A stretch of 64,000 bases of DNA from Leptospira vanthielii serovar Holland str. Waz Holland = ATCC 700522 (GTDB lineage Bacteria > Spirochaetota > Leptospiria > Leptospirales > Leptospiraceae). Both the position numbers and the translations under genes were made by a program. The notes beneath the pieces were generated by a model that saw only the letters and a list, made by a program, of their open reading frames with translations, had not been told where the DNA came from and ran no database searches. Below are positions 54,435 through 63,499 of this stretch, in pieces. Numbering within the stretch: the stretch's first letter is position 1; every line of letters begins with the position of its first letter. Location of the stretch: positions 364,075 through 428,074 of the forward strand of contig NZ_AOGY02000051.1 in the NCBI RefSeq assembly GCF_000332455.1. The letters are read 5' to 3'.

Positions 54435-56732
54435 ATGGAAACGTTCCAAGGTTACTTGTTTGATATCTACCACTCCGAACAAAAAATCTATCTCTGGATA
54501 AAGTCAGACTCTGGAGAGCTTCGATTATTTTTTGATGAATTTTATCCCACAATTTATGTAAACGCAGCACCTAATATTCTACAAAAAATAGTAAAACGGT
54601 TTTATGAACTAGATGCATTGGCAGAAATACCAACCTTCACAGAAAAACGCCTCTTCTATGAAAATAAAACCATCTCTGTCCTGAAGTTAGTCATTTCCAA
54701 ACCACAACTTCTACCAAAGATCACAAACAAACTCTTTCACTTATATGGTAAATATGATATCTACCATTCGGATATAGAAATATCCACAGGTTATATGGTG
54801 GAAAAGGATATTTACCCCCTTGCCTACATAGAAGTGAATTACGAAATAACAAAAAACAATCTCAATCGAATCAGGACCATTCGGTCTTTTACAGATATCG
54901 AAGAGATGGACTACAAAATTCCAGACTTAAGCAAGGTATCACTCTATTTAGAAAAAAGCCATAGAATCCCCTTTTCAAACAATGCACTGATAGTAAAAAC
55001 AAATTCCGATTTATATAGAATCCCAACTGGTGATTCTAGCCAACTCATCCATCAGCTAAATTCAATCTTCAGAAAATATGATCCAGATATAGTTCTCACC
55101 ACTTACGGTGACCAAGTTCTATTTCCTAATATTTTTAAAGCTTCCCAGGAAAGCCATATACCAACAGAATTTGATCGGGACAAAACAAGCACAATACGGC
55201 GTTCCATCCAAACGAAGGGTACTAGTTTCAATACATACGGAACAATCGTCTACCGAGCACCCTCCTACCCACTCTTCGGGCGATGGCATATAGATTCCAG
55301 AAATGGTTTTGTTTATAAAGAAGCGGACCTTATGGGAATCATCGAACTCTCTCGTATTTCTCGTTTACCCATTCAAAAGATGGCAAGGGCTTCCACAGGA
55401 AAAGCCCTTACCTACATCGAAGTAGATGTGGCTCTACGAATGAACTACTTAGTGCCTTGGCAAAAAAGTGCCCTAGAAGCTCCAAAGACCGCCTTAGATC
55501 TGCTAAATGCCGATAAAGGAGGACTCGTTTTTCAAGCAGATATCCAAAATGGATTTGCATTGGAAAATGTAGCCCAATTAGATTTTTCGCAAATGTATCC
55601 CAAAGTGATGGTCTTACACAATATATCACCAGAAACAATCAATTGTCTCTGTTGCACAAACGATCCAACAACAGAAAAAGTGCCTTCGCTCGGATACCGA
55701 ATTTGTAACAAAAGAAAGGGGATCGTTTCCGTTGCACTTGCTCATATTGTAGAACGAAGGAATTATTACAAAAAACAATGTAAAGATAACAATCATCCCA
55801 ACATATCGGAAATAGACCAAAAACAATCTAGCTTAAAGTGGATGCTCGTTACCTCATTCGGTTATTTGGGTTACCGAAATGCAAAATTTGGAAAACTAGA
55901 AAGTCATGAATCAGTCACTGCCTTTGGAAGAGAAAAATTACTCATCGCCAAAGAAACAGCAGAAAACTATGGATACAACCTAATACACGCCATTACCGAT
56001 TGTATTTTTATACAAAAAAAAGACAAGTCCCCTATCGACAAAAAACATCTCGAAGAAGTTTGCCAAACAATCAAACAGAAAACAAAAATAGCAATGGAAA
56101 TCGAAGGCACCTTCTCTTGGTTATGTTTTCCTCCTTCCACCACAGATGGCGAAATGCCAGTTGCTAATCGTTATATGGGTCGATTCCTAGATGGGAGTTT
56201 CAAAGGTCGGGGAATCGTCCAAAGACGAAAGGACTTTCCTTCATACGTAAAAGTAGCACAGAACGAAATGATTAAGTGGATGTGCCAATTTGAAACAATA
56301 AGAGAAATGAAAATACGTGAAGAAGAGATTTTGGAAATATTTAAAAAATATGATACACTTCTATCTTCTGGAAATCTGAACTGGAGAGACCTTCTCATAC
56401 AGAGGTCAACATCTCAAAATGCTGAGGATTATAGCGTTGACGCACCAAGTGCAGTCGCAGTCAAAGATTTACTTAAAATGGGTGTCCGAGTCCAAGCAGG
56501 AGAAAAGGTTCGATACTTAGTTGTAAATAAAAAATCAGATCAAAAAGGAGAAAGATACAAAACAGAAGAAAGAATCGAAACTAAAATTACTCCCAAAATC
56601 ATAAGATACGACAAAAGCTACTACAGAAAACTACTCTTGACATCATTTAAAGAAATTTGGACAGCCTTTGCAAGCTTCAAAGATTTCGATGAATTAATAA
56701 GCAACGAACAACGATTACCTTTCCCAATTTAG
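54435..56732 (+). CDS. Divergent family-B DNA polymerase, PolB2-like
   Basis: The 765-residue protein keeps B-family polymerase motifs in order: motif A LDFSQMYPKVM with Asp at about 383, motif B SSLKWMLVTSFGYLGYRNAKFG (in parts, K about 468), and motif C HAITDCIFIQ, with the key second Asp at about 522 but the first Asp replaced by Ile. The exonuclease signals are lost: YHSDIEISTGYM replaces FDIET, and DPDIVLTTYGDQVLFP lacks the Asn/Asp pair. It is thus probably a proofreading-deficient, error-prone or lesion-bypass enzyme. Closest in layout to archaeal PolB2. It is the third gene of a three-gene operon. Confidence 0.88.
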   Translation: METFQGYLFDIYHSEQKIYLWIKSDSGELRLFFDEFYPTIYVNAAPNILQKIVKRFYELDALAEIPTFTEKRLFYENKTISVLKLVISKPQLLPKITNKLFHLYGKYDIYHSDIEISTGYMVEKDIYPLAYIEVNYEITKNNLNRIRTIRSFTDIEEMDYKIPDLSKVSLYLEKSHRIPFSNNALIVKTNSDLYRIPTGDSSQLIHQLNSIFRKYDPDIVLTTYGDQVLFPNIFKASQESHIPTEFDRDKTSTIRRSIQTKGTSFNTYGTIVYRAPSYPLFGRWHIDSRNGFVYKEADLMGIIELSRISRLPIQKMARASTGKALTYIEVDVALRMNYLVPWQKSALEAPKTALDLLNADKGGLVFQADIQNGFALENVAQLDFSQMYPKVMVLHNISPETINCLCCTNDPTTEKVPSLGYRICNKRKGIVSVALAHIVERRNYYKKQCKDNNHPNISEIDQKQSSLKWMLVTSFGYLGYRNAKFGKLESHESVTAFGREKLLIAKETAENYGYNLIHAITDCIFIQKKDKSPIDKKHLEEVCQTIKQKTKIAMEIEGTFSWLCFPPSTTDGEMPVANRYMGRFLDGSFKGRGIVQRRKDFPSYVKVAQNEMIKWMCQFETIREMKIREEEILEIFKKYDTLLSSGNLNWRDLLIQRSTSQNAEDYSVDAPSAVAVKDLLKMGVRVQAGEKVRYLVVNKKSDQKGERYKTEERIETKITPKIIRYDKSYYRKLLLTSFKEIWTAFASFKDFDELISNEQRLPFPI

Positions 56733-57043
56733 AAACAAAATAAATAAAAACAATAATTCATTCATATATTCGATTTTACTTTTATTGCATCAAAGCTAAA
56801 AAAAAAGCGCAAAAAACGAATAAAAAAATACCTGTTATACGAGATTTTCTAAGACCAATTCAAAAAACGTTTGCGCAAACCATAATACAAAAAAGACTCA
56901 GATTCGTTTTTGCCAATGGGACTCAGGGGGCGGAGCTATGCCTACTGCCCTCTTCAGCTCGCAAATCACCTTGACGCAGAAAAAAAAGAAAGCCTCAATT
57001 ATGTCTCATAAAAAATCAGAACCTGTGTATGGAAAGGCACATC
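56733..57043. other. AT-rich intergenic region after the polymerase gene
   Basis: No gene is seen. It has a perfect 12-bp palindrome GTTTGCGCAAAC (56869-56880), a GTTATACGA motif (56834) like the attC-like motifs at 60.1 and 61.0 kb, and a GC-richer stretch around 56920-56970. The IS481-type element begins at its end. Confidence 0.5.
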
Positions 57044-57076
57044 GGTAACACTTTAGATCACTCACATGGGTTACAC
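57044..57076 (+). repeat. Left terminal inverted repeat of the IS481-type element
   Basis: GGTAACACTTTAGATCACTC then ACATGGGTTACAC aligns with the reverse complement of the right end over 33 bases. The outer seven and the block ACTCACATGGG are identical. Confidence 0.85.
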
Positions 57077-57081
57077 TTTTA

Positions 57082-58262
57082 CTAGTCAATTCTATACAAT
57101 AGCCTCTGGTATTTCAACACTTTACTCGTATACAAATCCAAAATTCCAAGAATTGCATCCGCAAAGTAAAGACGACAATGCCGATCAGATATCTCTTCAA
57201 AGCCAACTACCTCTCCAATGAAAGGATTCCCAAAGAACACTCGATGGGGCCCGTACTGCGCAAAACCACTTTCATGGACTTTATCGGTAACAATATGTGT
57301 GGGATAAGCTACCTCTAGAATCTTTTTTGGGAATGTCCTTTTCGAAGATTTATAAACTTTTGCAGGTGTCAGAAAACCCAAAGCTTCATGTGGTCTTACC
57401 TTATTAAACGCCACGTATGGAATGAATCAAAGGCGGTCTGTTGTGCATCCAAACTAGATCTTGGAGGTAATGCAGTTTCTTCTTTGAGTGTTCTGTGCAT
57501 TCTCTCATGACGACCGTTCTGAGATGGTTTCCCTGGTTCAATGCGTTCCGGTCGGATCCCTAATTTCAACCACCATATAGAAAGACTAGTTAAGCCGCCA
57601 ATGGCCTTACTTGCAAAAGGTGATCCATTATCTGATTTGATTGCCTGTGGTAGTCCATATTCTTTAAAAACCCTTTCAAATACCGCTTTTGTTTGCTCTG
57701 CATTCGTTTTATTCAGGATTTCACATGCTAGAAGGTAGCGACTATATGCATCTGTAATTGTTAGTGGATCGCAGCGATTGCCATTTCCTACTGTAAAATG
57801 GCCTTTAAAATCAACACACCATACATCATTGGGAGCGACTACATTGGAAAAAGGAAATAGAGACTGTGGAACTCTTGGTCTTTTTTTCTTAGGTTTGACT
57901 AGGCCTTTTTTGCGAAGAATGTTTCCAATTGTAGTTTCACTTGGAATCTGTTTCATGCGATGAAACTTTGCTTTGAGTATGGGACGGAGTTTTTTGGGAC
58001 CCCAAGATGGATGGTCTTCACGTAAAGATACAATTAGGTGAACGATTTTCTCAGGAGTTTCATTGGACTGAGTGATTCTTTTTCTAGATTTATCTTTGAG
58101 TCCGTCGATACCTTCCGACTCATAATTCTTTAGATATTTATAGCCAGTCTTTCTCGATATATTAAAGTCTCGGCAAAGATCGGCAAAACACCACTGACCA
58201 CTTTTAACAGCTGCTATGAACTTGATTCTTTCTTCTATCACTTTGGTTTCCTTCCAAGGCAT
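57082..58262 (-). pseudogene. IS481-family transposase, frameshifted near the C terminus
   Basis: From ATG 58262 the frame has an HTH (FADLCRDFNISRKTGYKYLK), a basic linker, and the DDE core (VWCVDFKGHFTVGN with the first Asp, LPQAIKSDNGSPF with the second, NGRHERMHRTLKEE with the Glu). It stops at 57396 after AFDSFHTW. A second frame begins just there (AFNKVRPHEALGFLTPAKVY) and runs to 57082; intact relatives join these as one block. A one-base change near 57410 has thus split the gene. The DDE triad lies wholly in the first part. Confidence 0.88.
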
Positions 58263-58289
58263 CGGATTGTCCTCCGATACACAATGTAG

Positions 58290-58322
58290 GTGTTACCCAT
58301 GTGAGTTGTCTCTTTTGTTACC
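58290..58322 (-). repeat. Right terminal inverted repeat of the IS481-type element
   Basis: The reverse complement begins GGTAACAAAAGAGACAACTC and continues ACATGGGTAACAC, mirroring the left end. Confidence 0.85.
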
Positions 58323-58399
58323 TATCTGACCTCCTCATACCGATTGAGGTTGACAGATCTGTTAGGTGAACTATAATCTAGGGTTTTAAGAGGTAAAGA

Positions 58400-58693
58400 A
58401 TGACGTTACAGGGTTTAATTATAGAAATCAAAAATAATATAAATGGAACGGATATAATCAGATTTAATTTTTCAAAGGGGAATAAGATTTTATTAGAAAT
58501 TTTGTTTTACGAAACCGATTTACTTTTTGATTTCTTAAACGATAATTTCAAACTTTTAAGTAAATGTGAAAAATTTGACATTAGTTATTTAACTTCGAAT
58601 GATTCGATTAACATACCACAAATTATAAATAAGTATAAAATAAATAAGAGAGGTCTTGTTCATCGTAAATTGGAATTTACTAAAGACGGATAG
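58400..58693 (+). CDS. Orphan small protein (97 residues)
   Basis: No family is recognised. The product is rich in Ile, Asn, Lys and Leu (LQGLIIEIKNNINGTDIIRFN, in part, and LLEILFYETDLLFDFLNDNF), reflecting very AT-rich codons unlike the core genes. There is no signal or membrane segment. Its stop overlaps the next gene start (TAGTG), supporting a two-gene unit. It may be a toxin-antitoxin-like or cassette gene, but nothing in the sequence proves that. Confidence 0.6.
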   Translation: MTLQGLIIEIKNNINGTDIIRFNFSKGNKILLEILFYETDLLFDFLNDNFKLLSKCEKFDISYLTSNDSINIPQIINKYKINKRGLVHRKLEFTKDG

Positions 58694-58908
58694 TGGAAAT
58701 TCATTTACAAGAGTTTATTAATCATATCCACCTCTTCAATCTCATTGGAGAGGGAAAACTTCGGTCTTATTGTGGTCTCGAATCTATTCCAGATTACTCC
58801 CAAAAGAATCTAAAAAACATTTTCTATAACCAACCAGAATTAGAACACTATGTAAATAACTCTGAATCCATCTTTTGTGATATTTGCAAAATCAAATTAT
58901 CCAAATAG
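58693..58908 (+). CDS. Orphan small protein with a CDIC motif (71 residues)
   Basis: It starts with GTG at 58693, overlapping the previous stop by one base. The product (IHLQEFINHIHLFNLIGEGKL, in part, and YCGLESIPDYSQKNL, SIFCDICKIKLSK) contains a C-terminal CxxC that could be a half zinc knuckle. No family is recognised. AT-rich codons like its neighbour suggest joint acquisition. Confidence 0.55.
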   Translation: MEIHLQEFINHIHLFNLIGEGKLRSYCGLESIPDYSQKNLKNIFYNQPELEHYVNNSESIFCDICKIKLSK

Positions 58909-58914
58909 AGTCTC

Positions 58915-59395
58915 TTATCTATTATGATCGATCTCTGTAGTCTCGTCGGGTGCGAATTGATATAGGAGATCTGTGATATCTTTCGGATTCGTAACCTTTG
59001 GATCTAGCCAACTGTCCTGAAGATGGTCAGGCATTACTACAGGTTGCCGATGCTTGTTATTTCCACTATTGTGAATGGTCTTCATCTTCTCATTATCTAC
59101 CTGAGTTAGAAATGTAATCCACCTGAGACTGTTTTCCTCTCCCCAAATACCCGCAAATTACGAGCCTGGATATATGAACGTAATCTCAAACTTATGTTTC
59201 TTCCCTGCTTTCTGTGCTTGCCACTCTAAGATGGAATGAACTGGAATTAGTATTCTGTTTTTCGTGATTTTGCTTCATATCGGAGAAGTAAACTATTTTT
59301 CAGATTTGGTATTCACCAAGCAGACCGCCGACCATACAGTTTTAACACCCCAACGATCTGTAGATCAGATTACAGACTCCCCTTCTAGCTGAAAT
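58915..59395 (-). pseudogene. Decayed SRAP (YedK/HMCES-type) gene
   Basis: Translating the minus strand by pieces gives, in order, WGVKTVWSAVCLVNTKSEK, then ILIPVHSILEWQAQKAGKKH with KFEITF, then FAGIWGEENSLRWITFLTQV, DNEKMKTIHNSGNNKHRQPV, and a C-terminal VMPDHLQDSWLDPKVTNP ending TEIDHNR at a TAA (58915). These match SRAP blocks (WG.., NARSE, CLIPVDGFYEW, FAGLWE, MKPIHNRMP). Stop codons and frame changes separate the pieces and the N-terminal catalytic Cys part is missing, so it is non-functional. SRAP proteins cross-link to abasic sites in single-stranded DNA. Confidence 0.75.
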
Positions 59396-60099
59396 ATTTG
59401 GAATTAAAATTTCGAGTATTTGAATTCGAAAACTTGAGTAGACTGTTTCATTATTTCGTTGCAATTCTAAATTGTCAAATTTTTACACACCCCTCTTTTG
59501 AATGCTTATGTAAAAACATTTTCCAAGACAATAGGAAATCATAAAGTAGTCATTTCTTATACATAAGTTGGTAAATAATACAGAACATATTTAGCTAGAT
59601 TGACTTAGCAAAAATTCGATTCTATCAATATCATATATCTCCAATGAAATACTACCATTAACTGTTGAATCACCTTATTTCTCATTGGATGTCTATACGA
59701 TGGCTTAAGTCATTATAAACCGCGACAAATTTGATTAGTTTACAGTTCTTTATATACAGGAAATTCTTCCCCAAAACGATTATAGTCCTTTATTAATCTG
59801 TAAAGTTAACCCTGAATTAGATCTAACCTCACTGAAGGAGGATAGATCGTATAATTCAATAATATTAACCTTCTAATTCTTTAAATCCCTATAATCATTA
59901 TCATAACTGAATCGATTCCTATATTTAGTTATCAAATCCTCGTAAAGCACCGTTATAAATTCGCATATTGACCATATTTTTCGGCAACCGATTCGCATTG
60001 AATTGGCTTGTCAATTTATGGTAATTTGCGCTGGATTCGCAGAATTTAATGAGGATTTTGTTTTTTTATGAACGCAGCTTCTTTAAAACGTCCCATAAC
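59396..60099. other. AT-rich non-coding stretch
   Basis: No gene, tRNA or clear repeat is recognised. It is strongly AT-rich, with short stop-broken frames on both strands, and looks like decayed accessory DNA. Confidence 0.6.
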
Positions 60100-60178
60100 A
60101 TCGGCTAATATTTGGTTGCGCTTATTTTAAGCAATCTGGTATACTAAGCGAATTACAAGAATTTATCGTTATACGACA
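60100..60178 (+). repeat. attC-like recombination-site candidate
   Basis: CCATAAC at about 60100 and GTTATACGAC at about 60168 could serve as distant R''/R' boxes, with CGCTTA/TAAGCG as an inner stem. GTTATACGAC is repeated inverted as GTCGTATAAC at about 61047, just past the next gene. Pairing of the inner arms is poor, so the call is weak. Confidence 0.3.
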
Positions 60179-60209
60179 TGATCAAATCTTAATATAATCG
60201 GAAATTTCT

Positions 60210-61043
60210 ATGATATATAATCGAAACAATTTATTTCTCCGACTACCATGCCTGATCCTTATTCTATCCTTTGACTGTAGTGTTCGTTCGCAATCCAGCT
60301 CAGTTTTAAAAGATATTAATATATTTACCCAAAACATGGAAAAAACGCATACCTCGCGACTAAGTTATTTTATCGGAATGGATAAGTTAAGGCAAATTGA
60401 GTTGGGAATGACGGAAGAGGAAGTGTATCAAGTTATTGGTTCAAATCGATTTACGACTCGCCATTCCTATAACCAAATACTAGCCAAAAGACTTATGAAA
60501 AAGAAATATATCCCAGTTACAAAGAAAGTTTCATTTTCTGGATTTAGAACGATCATTGAACAAAGAGAAGATTTTAGTAAATATTCTCCGAAGGAGGAAT
60601 TAGGTGTAAGTTTTTATTTCTATCTCGAGCGTTTGATTTACATTGCAATCAATCACAGAGAAAAAAAAGACAGCAAATGGATTCAACTACAAGACTCATC
60701 CGAAGACGTCTTGTATGTCGTGAATCATGATGATGGCACTGAAGAGCCTATTGGTTATGTTGGAACAAATGCGGGTGGAGATGAAAAATATTATGGATTT
60801 GTGAATGGTTATTTAGGGGAGAAATTTAAAAATAACGGAGAGAGGTATTTTGTTCCACTCGTACCTTTAAGTAAGCTTCGTGCAATTGATTTCCTATCAG
60901 AATATTGCAAAAAATCGTTTTATTGGGAGGCCCCCGACTATGAAACAGAGTTAAAAAAATCAGGTTACTATAAACTGAAAGCAAAACTTGACAAAGACTA
61001 TGAAAATAAAACTGGCTACTGGGCTGAAAAGGCTATAAATTGA
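60210..61043 (+). CDS. Orphan predicted lipoprotein
   Basis: The 277 residues begin with a signal and lipobox (LPCLILILSFDCSVRS). The mature part has GMDKLRQIELGMTEEEVYQVIG, which resembles an SmpA/OmlA-like GMTxxEVxxxxG segment, then a beta-rich region (ELGVSFYFYLERLIYIAIN) and a charged end. It is AT-rich and flanked by inverted GTTATACGAC motifs, so it may be a mobile cassette gene. A clear terminator follows at 61100. Function unknown. Confidence 0.75.
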   Translation: MIYNRNNLFLRLPCLILILSFDCSVRSQSSSVLKDINIFTQNMEKTHTSRLSYFIGMDKLRQIELGMTEEEVYQVIGSNRFTTRHSYNQILAKRLMKKKYIPVTKKVSFSGFRTIIEQREDFSKYSPKEELGVSFYFYLERLIYIAINHREKKDSKWIQLQDSSEDVLYVVNHDDGTEEPIGYVGTNAGGDEKYYGFVNGYLGEKFKNNGERYFVPLVPLSKLRAIDFLSEYCKKSFYWEAPDYETELKKSGYYKLKAKLDKDYENKTGYWAEKAIN

Positions 61044-61099
61044 TCACGTCGTATAACAGCGACTTTTACATTAAAATAACCAGTAGAAGATCAATCTTA

Positions 61100-61133
61100 T
61101 CAGAAATAGGACTCAGACTTATTTCTGATTTTT
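61100..61133 (+). terminator. Intrinsic terminator after the 60210 lipoprotein gene
   Basis: TCAGAAATA and TATTTCTGA form a perfect 9-bp stem with an 11-base loop, followed by five T. The rest of 61044-61484 holds the GTCGTATAAC motif (61047) and no recognised gene. Confidence 0.8.
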
Positions 61134-61484
61134 CAAAAAGCATGGCAATTCACCAGTAGGTTTTCTTGATTCGCAACGGCTGGATTATAGTTTTACTCTC
61201 TTCCTCTAGATACCGTCCAAATTCGTTTTTTTAACTTTTTTTAATAAATCACAAAAAAAAATCAATCCTAATGGGCAAAAACTAGGGATTTACCTCACTT
61301 TTCACAGCTTTCAAAAGTTGCCAAATTTTATAAGCATAACTAATAGAAATGAATAGGAACTAGGAATCAAAATGCGGTATGACCGGTTTTACTTTTTTAG
61401 CTCTAAATAATAACTTTTTTTGAAACCTAACTAGGTGGCTTGGGAGAAGTTATATATTCAATAAACCTAAGGTGTAACAAACAT

Positions 61485-62273
61485 ATGAAAGAGAATTTCT
61501 TACTATCTAAAAAACATTCATGCAATCTTCCAAACTTTAATATAGAACTTGATCACGATCGTAAAAATGATATTGTACGTGAATTCTATTCTGAAATGAA
61601 TAACTTAATTGAATCCTATAATGATTTATACGATCCATTTCTTATTACTTTTAACATAGAAAAAGAACCAGGATGTTACTTCACTAACTTTCCGAATAAG
61701 ACAATTTTAACTCATATCCTAAAGAAAACATTTAATCGATTGCATAGGATCTACTTTGGTAAACTCAAAAAGCATACTCATTTAGATTTTATTAGAATTG
61801 GAACTTACGGCAGTGGCAGAGAAGAATCTTGTTTCGATCATTATCACTTTTTAATGTGTATACCTAACTTTTTATTACCAGTTCTAGAGAAAGAATTCAA
61901 TCTTCAAGTAAAGCAATTGCTGAAAGGATTTAGGGGAGAAATGCATTACAAGGAATATGATGGATCAATTCAGAACTTTTTAGAGTATGGAACAAGATAT
62001 TATTCAGATTCAGAAAACAACATTCCTATATTTGATGGAATAGAAGTTGAAATTTCAAGTTTAAGGTTTTCGCTTACGCAATATCTTGATGCGGATTCAA
62101 TAAAAGAGTTACATAGAAAAAACTTATATTTTTATTTAAACAAACATACTTCAGCAGGTTCAATATTTGGCAAGAAATTGAAAATTTGTAAAACAAAAAC
62201 AAACTCTAGAATCAAAGAAGATCCATTTTCAGATAAATCAATGTATGATTTCAGGTATCGAAGTATGTTTTAA
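61485..62273 (+). CDS. Orphan HUH endonuclease-like (Rep-type) protein
   Basis: The ATG at 61485 gives 262 residues. Three blocks recall rolling-circle Rep proteins in the right order: FLITFNIEKEP (motif 1-like), CFDHYHFLMCIP with a His-x-His pair at about 119 and 121 (HUH motif), and FLEYGTRYYSD with tyrosines at about 168, 172 and 173 (motif 3-like, one could be the nucleophile). No helicase domain is present. It is alone, with no origin or partner gene recognised. A TTG at 61440 would extend it. Alternatives are a transposase or relaxase remnant. Confidence 0.6.
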   Translation: MKENFLLSKKHSCNLPNFNIELDHDRKNDIVREFYSEMNNLIESYNDLYDPFLITFNIEKEPGCYFTNFPNKTILTHILKKTFNRLHRIYFGKLKKHTHLDFIRIGTYGSGREESCFDHYHFLMCIPNFLLPVLEKEFNLQVKQLLKGFRGEMHYKEYDGSIQNFLEYGTRYYSDSENNIPIFDGIEVEISSLRFSLTQYLDADSIKELHRKNLYFYLNKHTSAGSIFGKKLKICKTKTNSRIKEDPFSDKSMYDFRYRSMF

Positions 62274-62417
62274 TCTATTGAACTCTGATTGACCATATAT
62301 AATGAATTTACCAAGACATTCCAAATACAGTTACAGCTAAGTTTCGTGCCATTTAGTAATTTCGGTAACTCAAAATATAGATCCAGCAGAGCAAAAAGGT
62401 TTAATTCAATGAAATTA

Positions 62418-62459
62418 GTTTGTCTTCTTCAATATTAACTTTCATTTAAGAAGACAAAC
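62418..62459. repeat. Perfect 12-bp inverted repeat
   Basis: GTTTGTCTTCTT and AAGAAGACAAAC are separated by 18 bases. There is no T run, so it is not a typical terminator. It may be a binding site or element end. The rest of 62274-62575 shows no gene. Confidence 0.6.
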
Positions 62460-62575
62460 CATCTTATCTAGAACTAATCTTTAATTCCTATTCCTCTACA
62501 AGAATGAAATCTATAAAGAGAACTGAATTGATGAATTTATCCAACAATCTTTTCCACTGAGTATAGGTATTTTCT

Positions 62576-62606
62576 AAACCGTCTATTTTCACTATATAGA
62601 CAGTTT
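62576..62606 (-). terminator. Terminator-like hairpin after the 62615 lipoprotein gene
   Basis: On the minus strand AAACTGTCTAT pairs with ATAGACGGTTT through 11 positions with one A-C mismatch, nine bases past the stop codon and followed by AGAAAA. Confidence 0.55.
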
Positions 62607-62614
62607 TCAAGATT

Positions 62615-63499
62615 TTACTTTATAAATTCATCATCCAAATCTTCATCATCTGGAAATTTTGTACTTTCTGCGAACAACCCCATTGCCAGGAAATCAACCG
62701 CTTGTCCTGCAACTATAGATTGCAAGATTCCTCTCTTTTGAACAATTTTATCTAAGACAATATTTCCATTATATTCACGGAAATGTAAAATAACTCCGCT
62801 ATTATTATTCTCAATAGTCCAGATGACTCTTCCATCTTTCTCCTCTAATACAAGGGGCATTTTCTTCCCTGTTTGCATTTGTTTAGAGAGGACAGTTGAC
62901 CGAAATAACTCATGAAGTTTATACTCCGATGATTCTCCATTTGTATAAATAACTTCTTTATCATTTACTTTTTTCATGAATGGAAGCTTTGAAATTAAAT
63001 GGTTTTTGACTTTTTGATCTAAAAGCTGATATTTTAAAACTTCAGCTTCTTTTTTTAGTTCTTCATTTGTAGACGTTTTTTGAAATGAGATTACTGATTT
63101 AATTGAATTCTTATTTACTATATCCCATTCCTTTCTAGCTTTTTCTTCTTCCTGAACATATTTAATCTCTTTAATAAATGGCGGTTCACTTTTGCAGATT
63201 TCTTTGTAGAAAGCTATAAATTCTTCATAAGCGTTTTGACTTTTTATATCTCTGGCAAAGACAAAAAAGTCTTTATTGAAGTCTTTTATTTGTCCAGAAG
63301 ATGTAACAACTGAAACTCTCCAAATAGTATTTTTGTCTTGGAAAATACTATTTGGATTTAGTGATCTTTCAGAAAGAATGCCAAGATTTGGACAAAGATT
63401 CGCCGAAATGTTAGGGTTTTTGATTGCCCTCTCTTGTGGAGAAGAGCAATTCATAAGTAAGAGTATAATTAATAGAACTAACCAAGGATAGCTTTTCAT
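62615..63499 (-). CDS. Predicted lipoprotein coupled to a PH-domain gene
   Basis: The 294 residues begin with KSYPWLVLLIILLLMNCSS, a lipoprotein signal. The mature part is mixed alpha/beta with a helical middle (EEEKARKEWDIVNKN, ELKKEAEVLKYQLLDQK) and a beta-rich end (GRVIWTIENNNSGVILHFRE). The family is not recognised. The ATG overlaps the stop of a PH-domain gene fragment (TAATG) and follows GGAGG, so the two were once an operon. Confidence 0.75.
   Translation of the reverse strand: MKSYPWLVLLIILLLMNCSSPQERAIKNPNISANLCPNLGILSERSLNPNSIFQDKNTIWRVSVVTSSGQIKDFNKDFFVFARDIKSQNAYEEFIAFYKEICKSEPPFIKEIKYVQEEEKARKEWDIVNKNSIKSVISFQKTSTNEELKKEAEVLKYQLLDQKVKNHLISKLPFMKKVNDKEVIYTNGESSEYKLHELFRSTVLSKQMQTGKKMPLVLEEKDGRVIWTIENNNSGVILHFREYNGNIVLDKIVQKRGILQSIVAGQAVDFLAMGLFAESTKFPDDEDLDDEFIK

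Larger units (their letters stand above)
57044..58322 (-). mobile_element. IS481-type insertion sequence, transposase frameshifted
   Basis: The element is 1,279 bases, bounded by 33-bp imperfect inverted repeats, and holds one interrupted transposase. No clear target duplication is seen: the left flank ends GCACATC and the right flank starts TATCTGA. Confidence 0.85.

Noticed and set aside
56869..56880. GTTTGCGCAAAC palindrome as a LexA (SOS) site
   Set aside because: It lies after, not before, the polymerase gene, and the spacing between TTTG and CAAA does not fit the five-base gap that I recall for a leptospiral LexA box.
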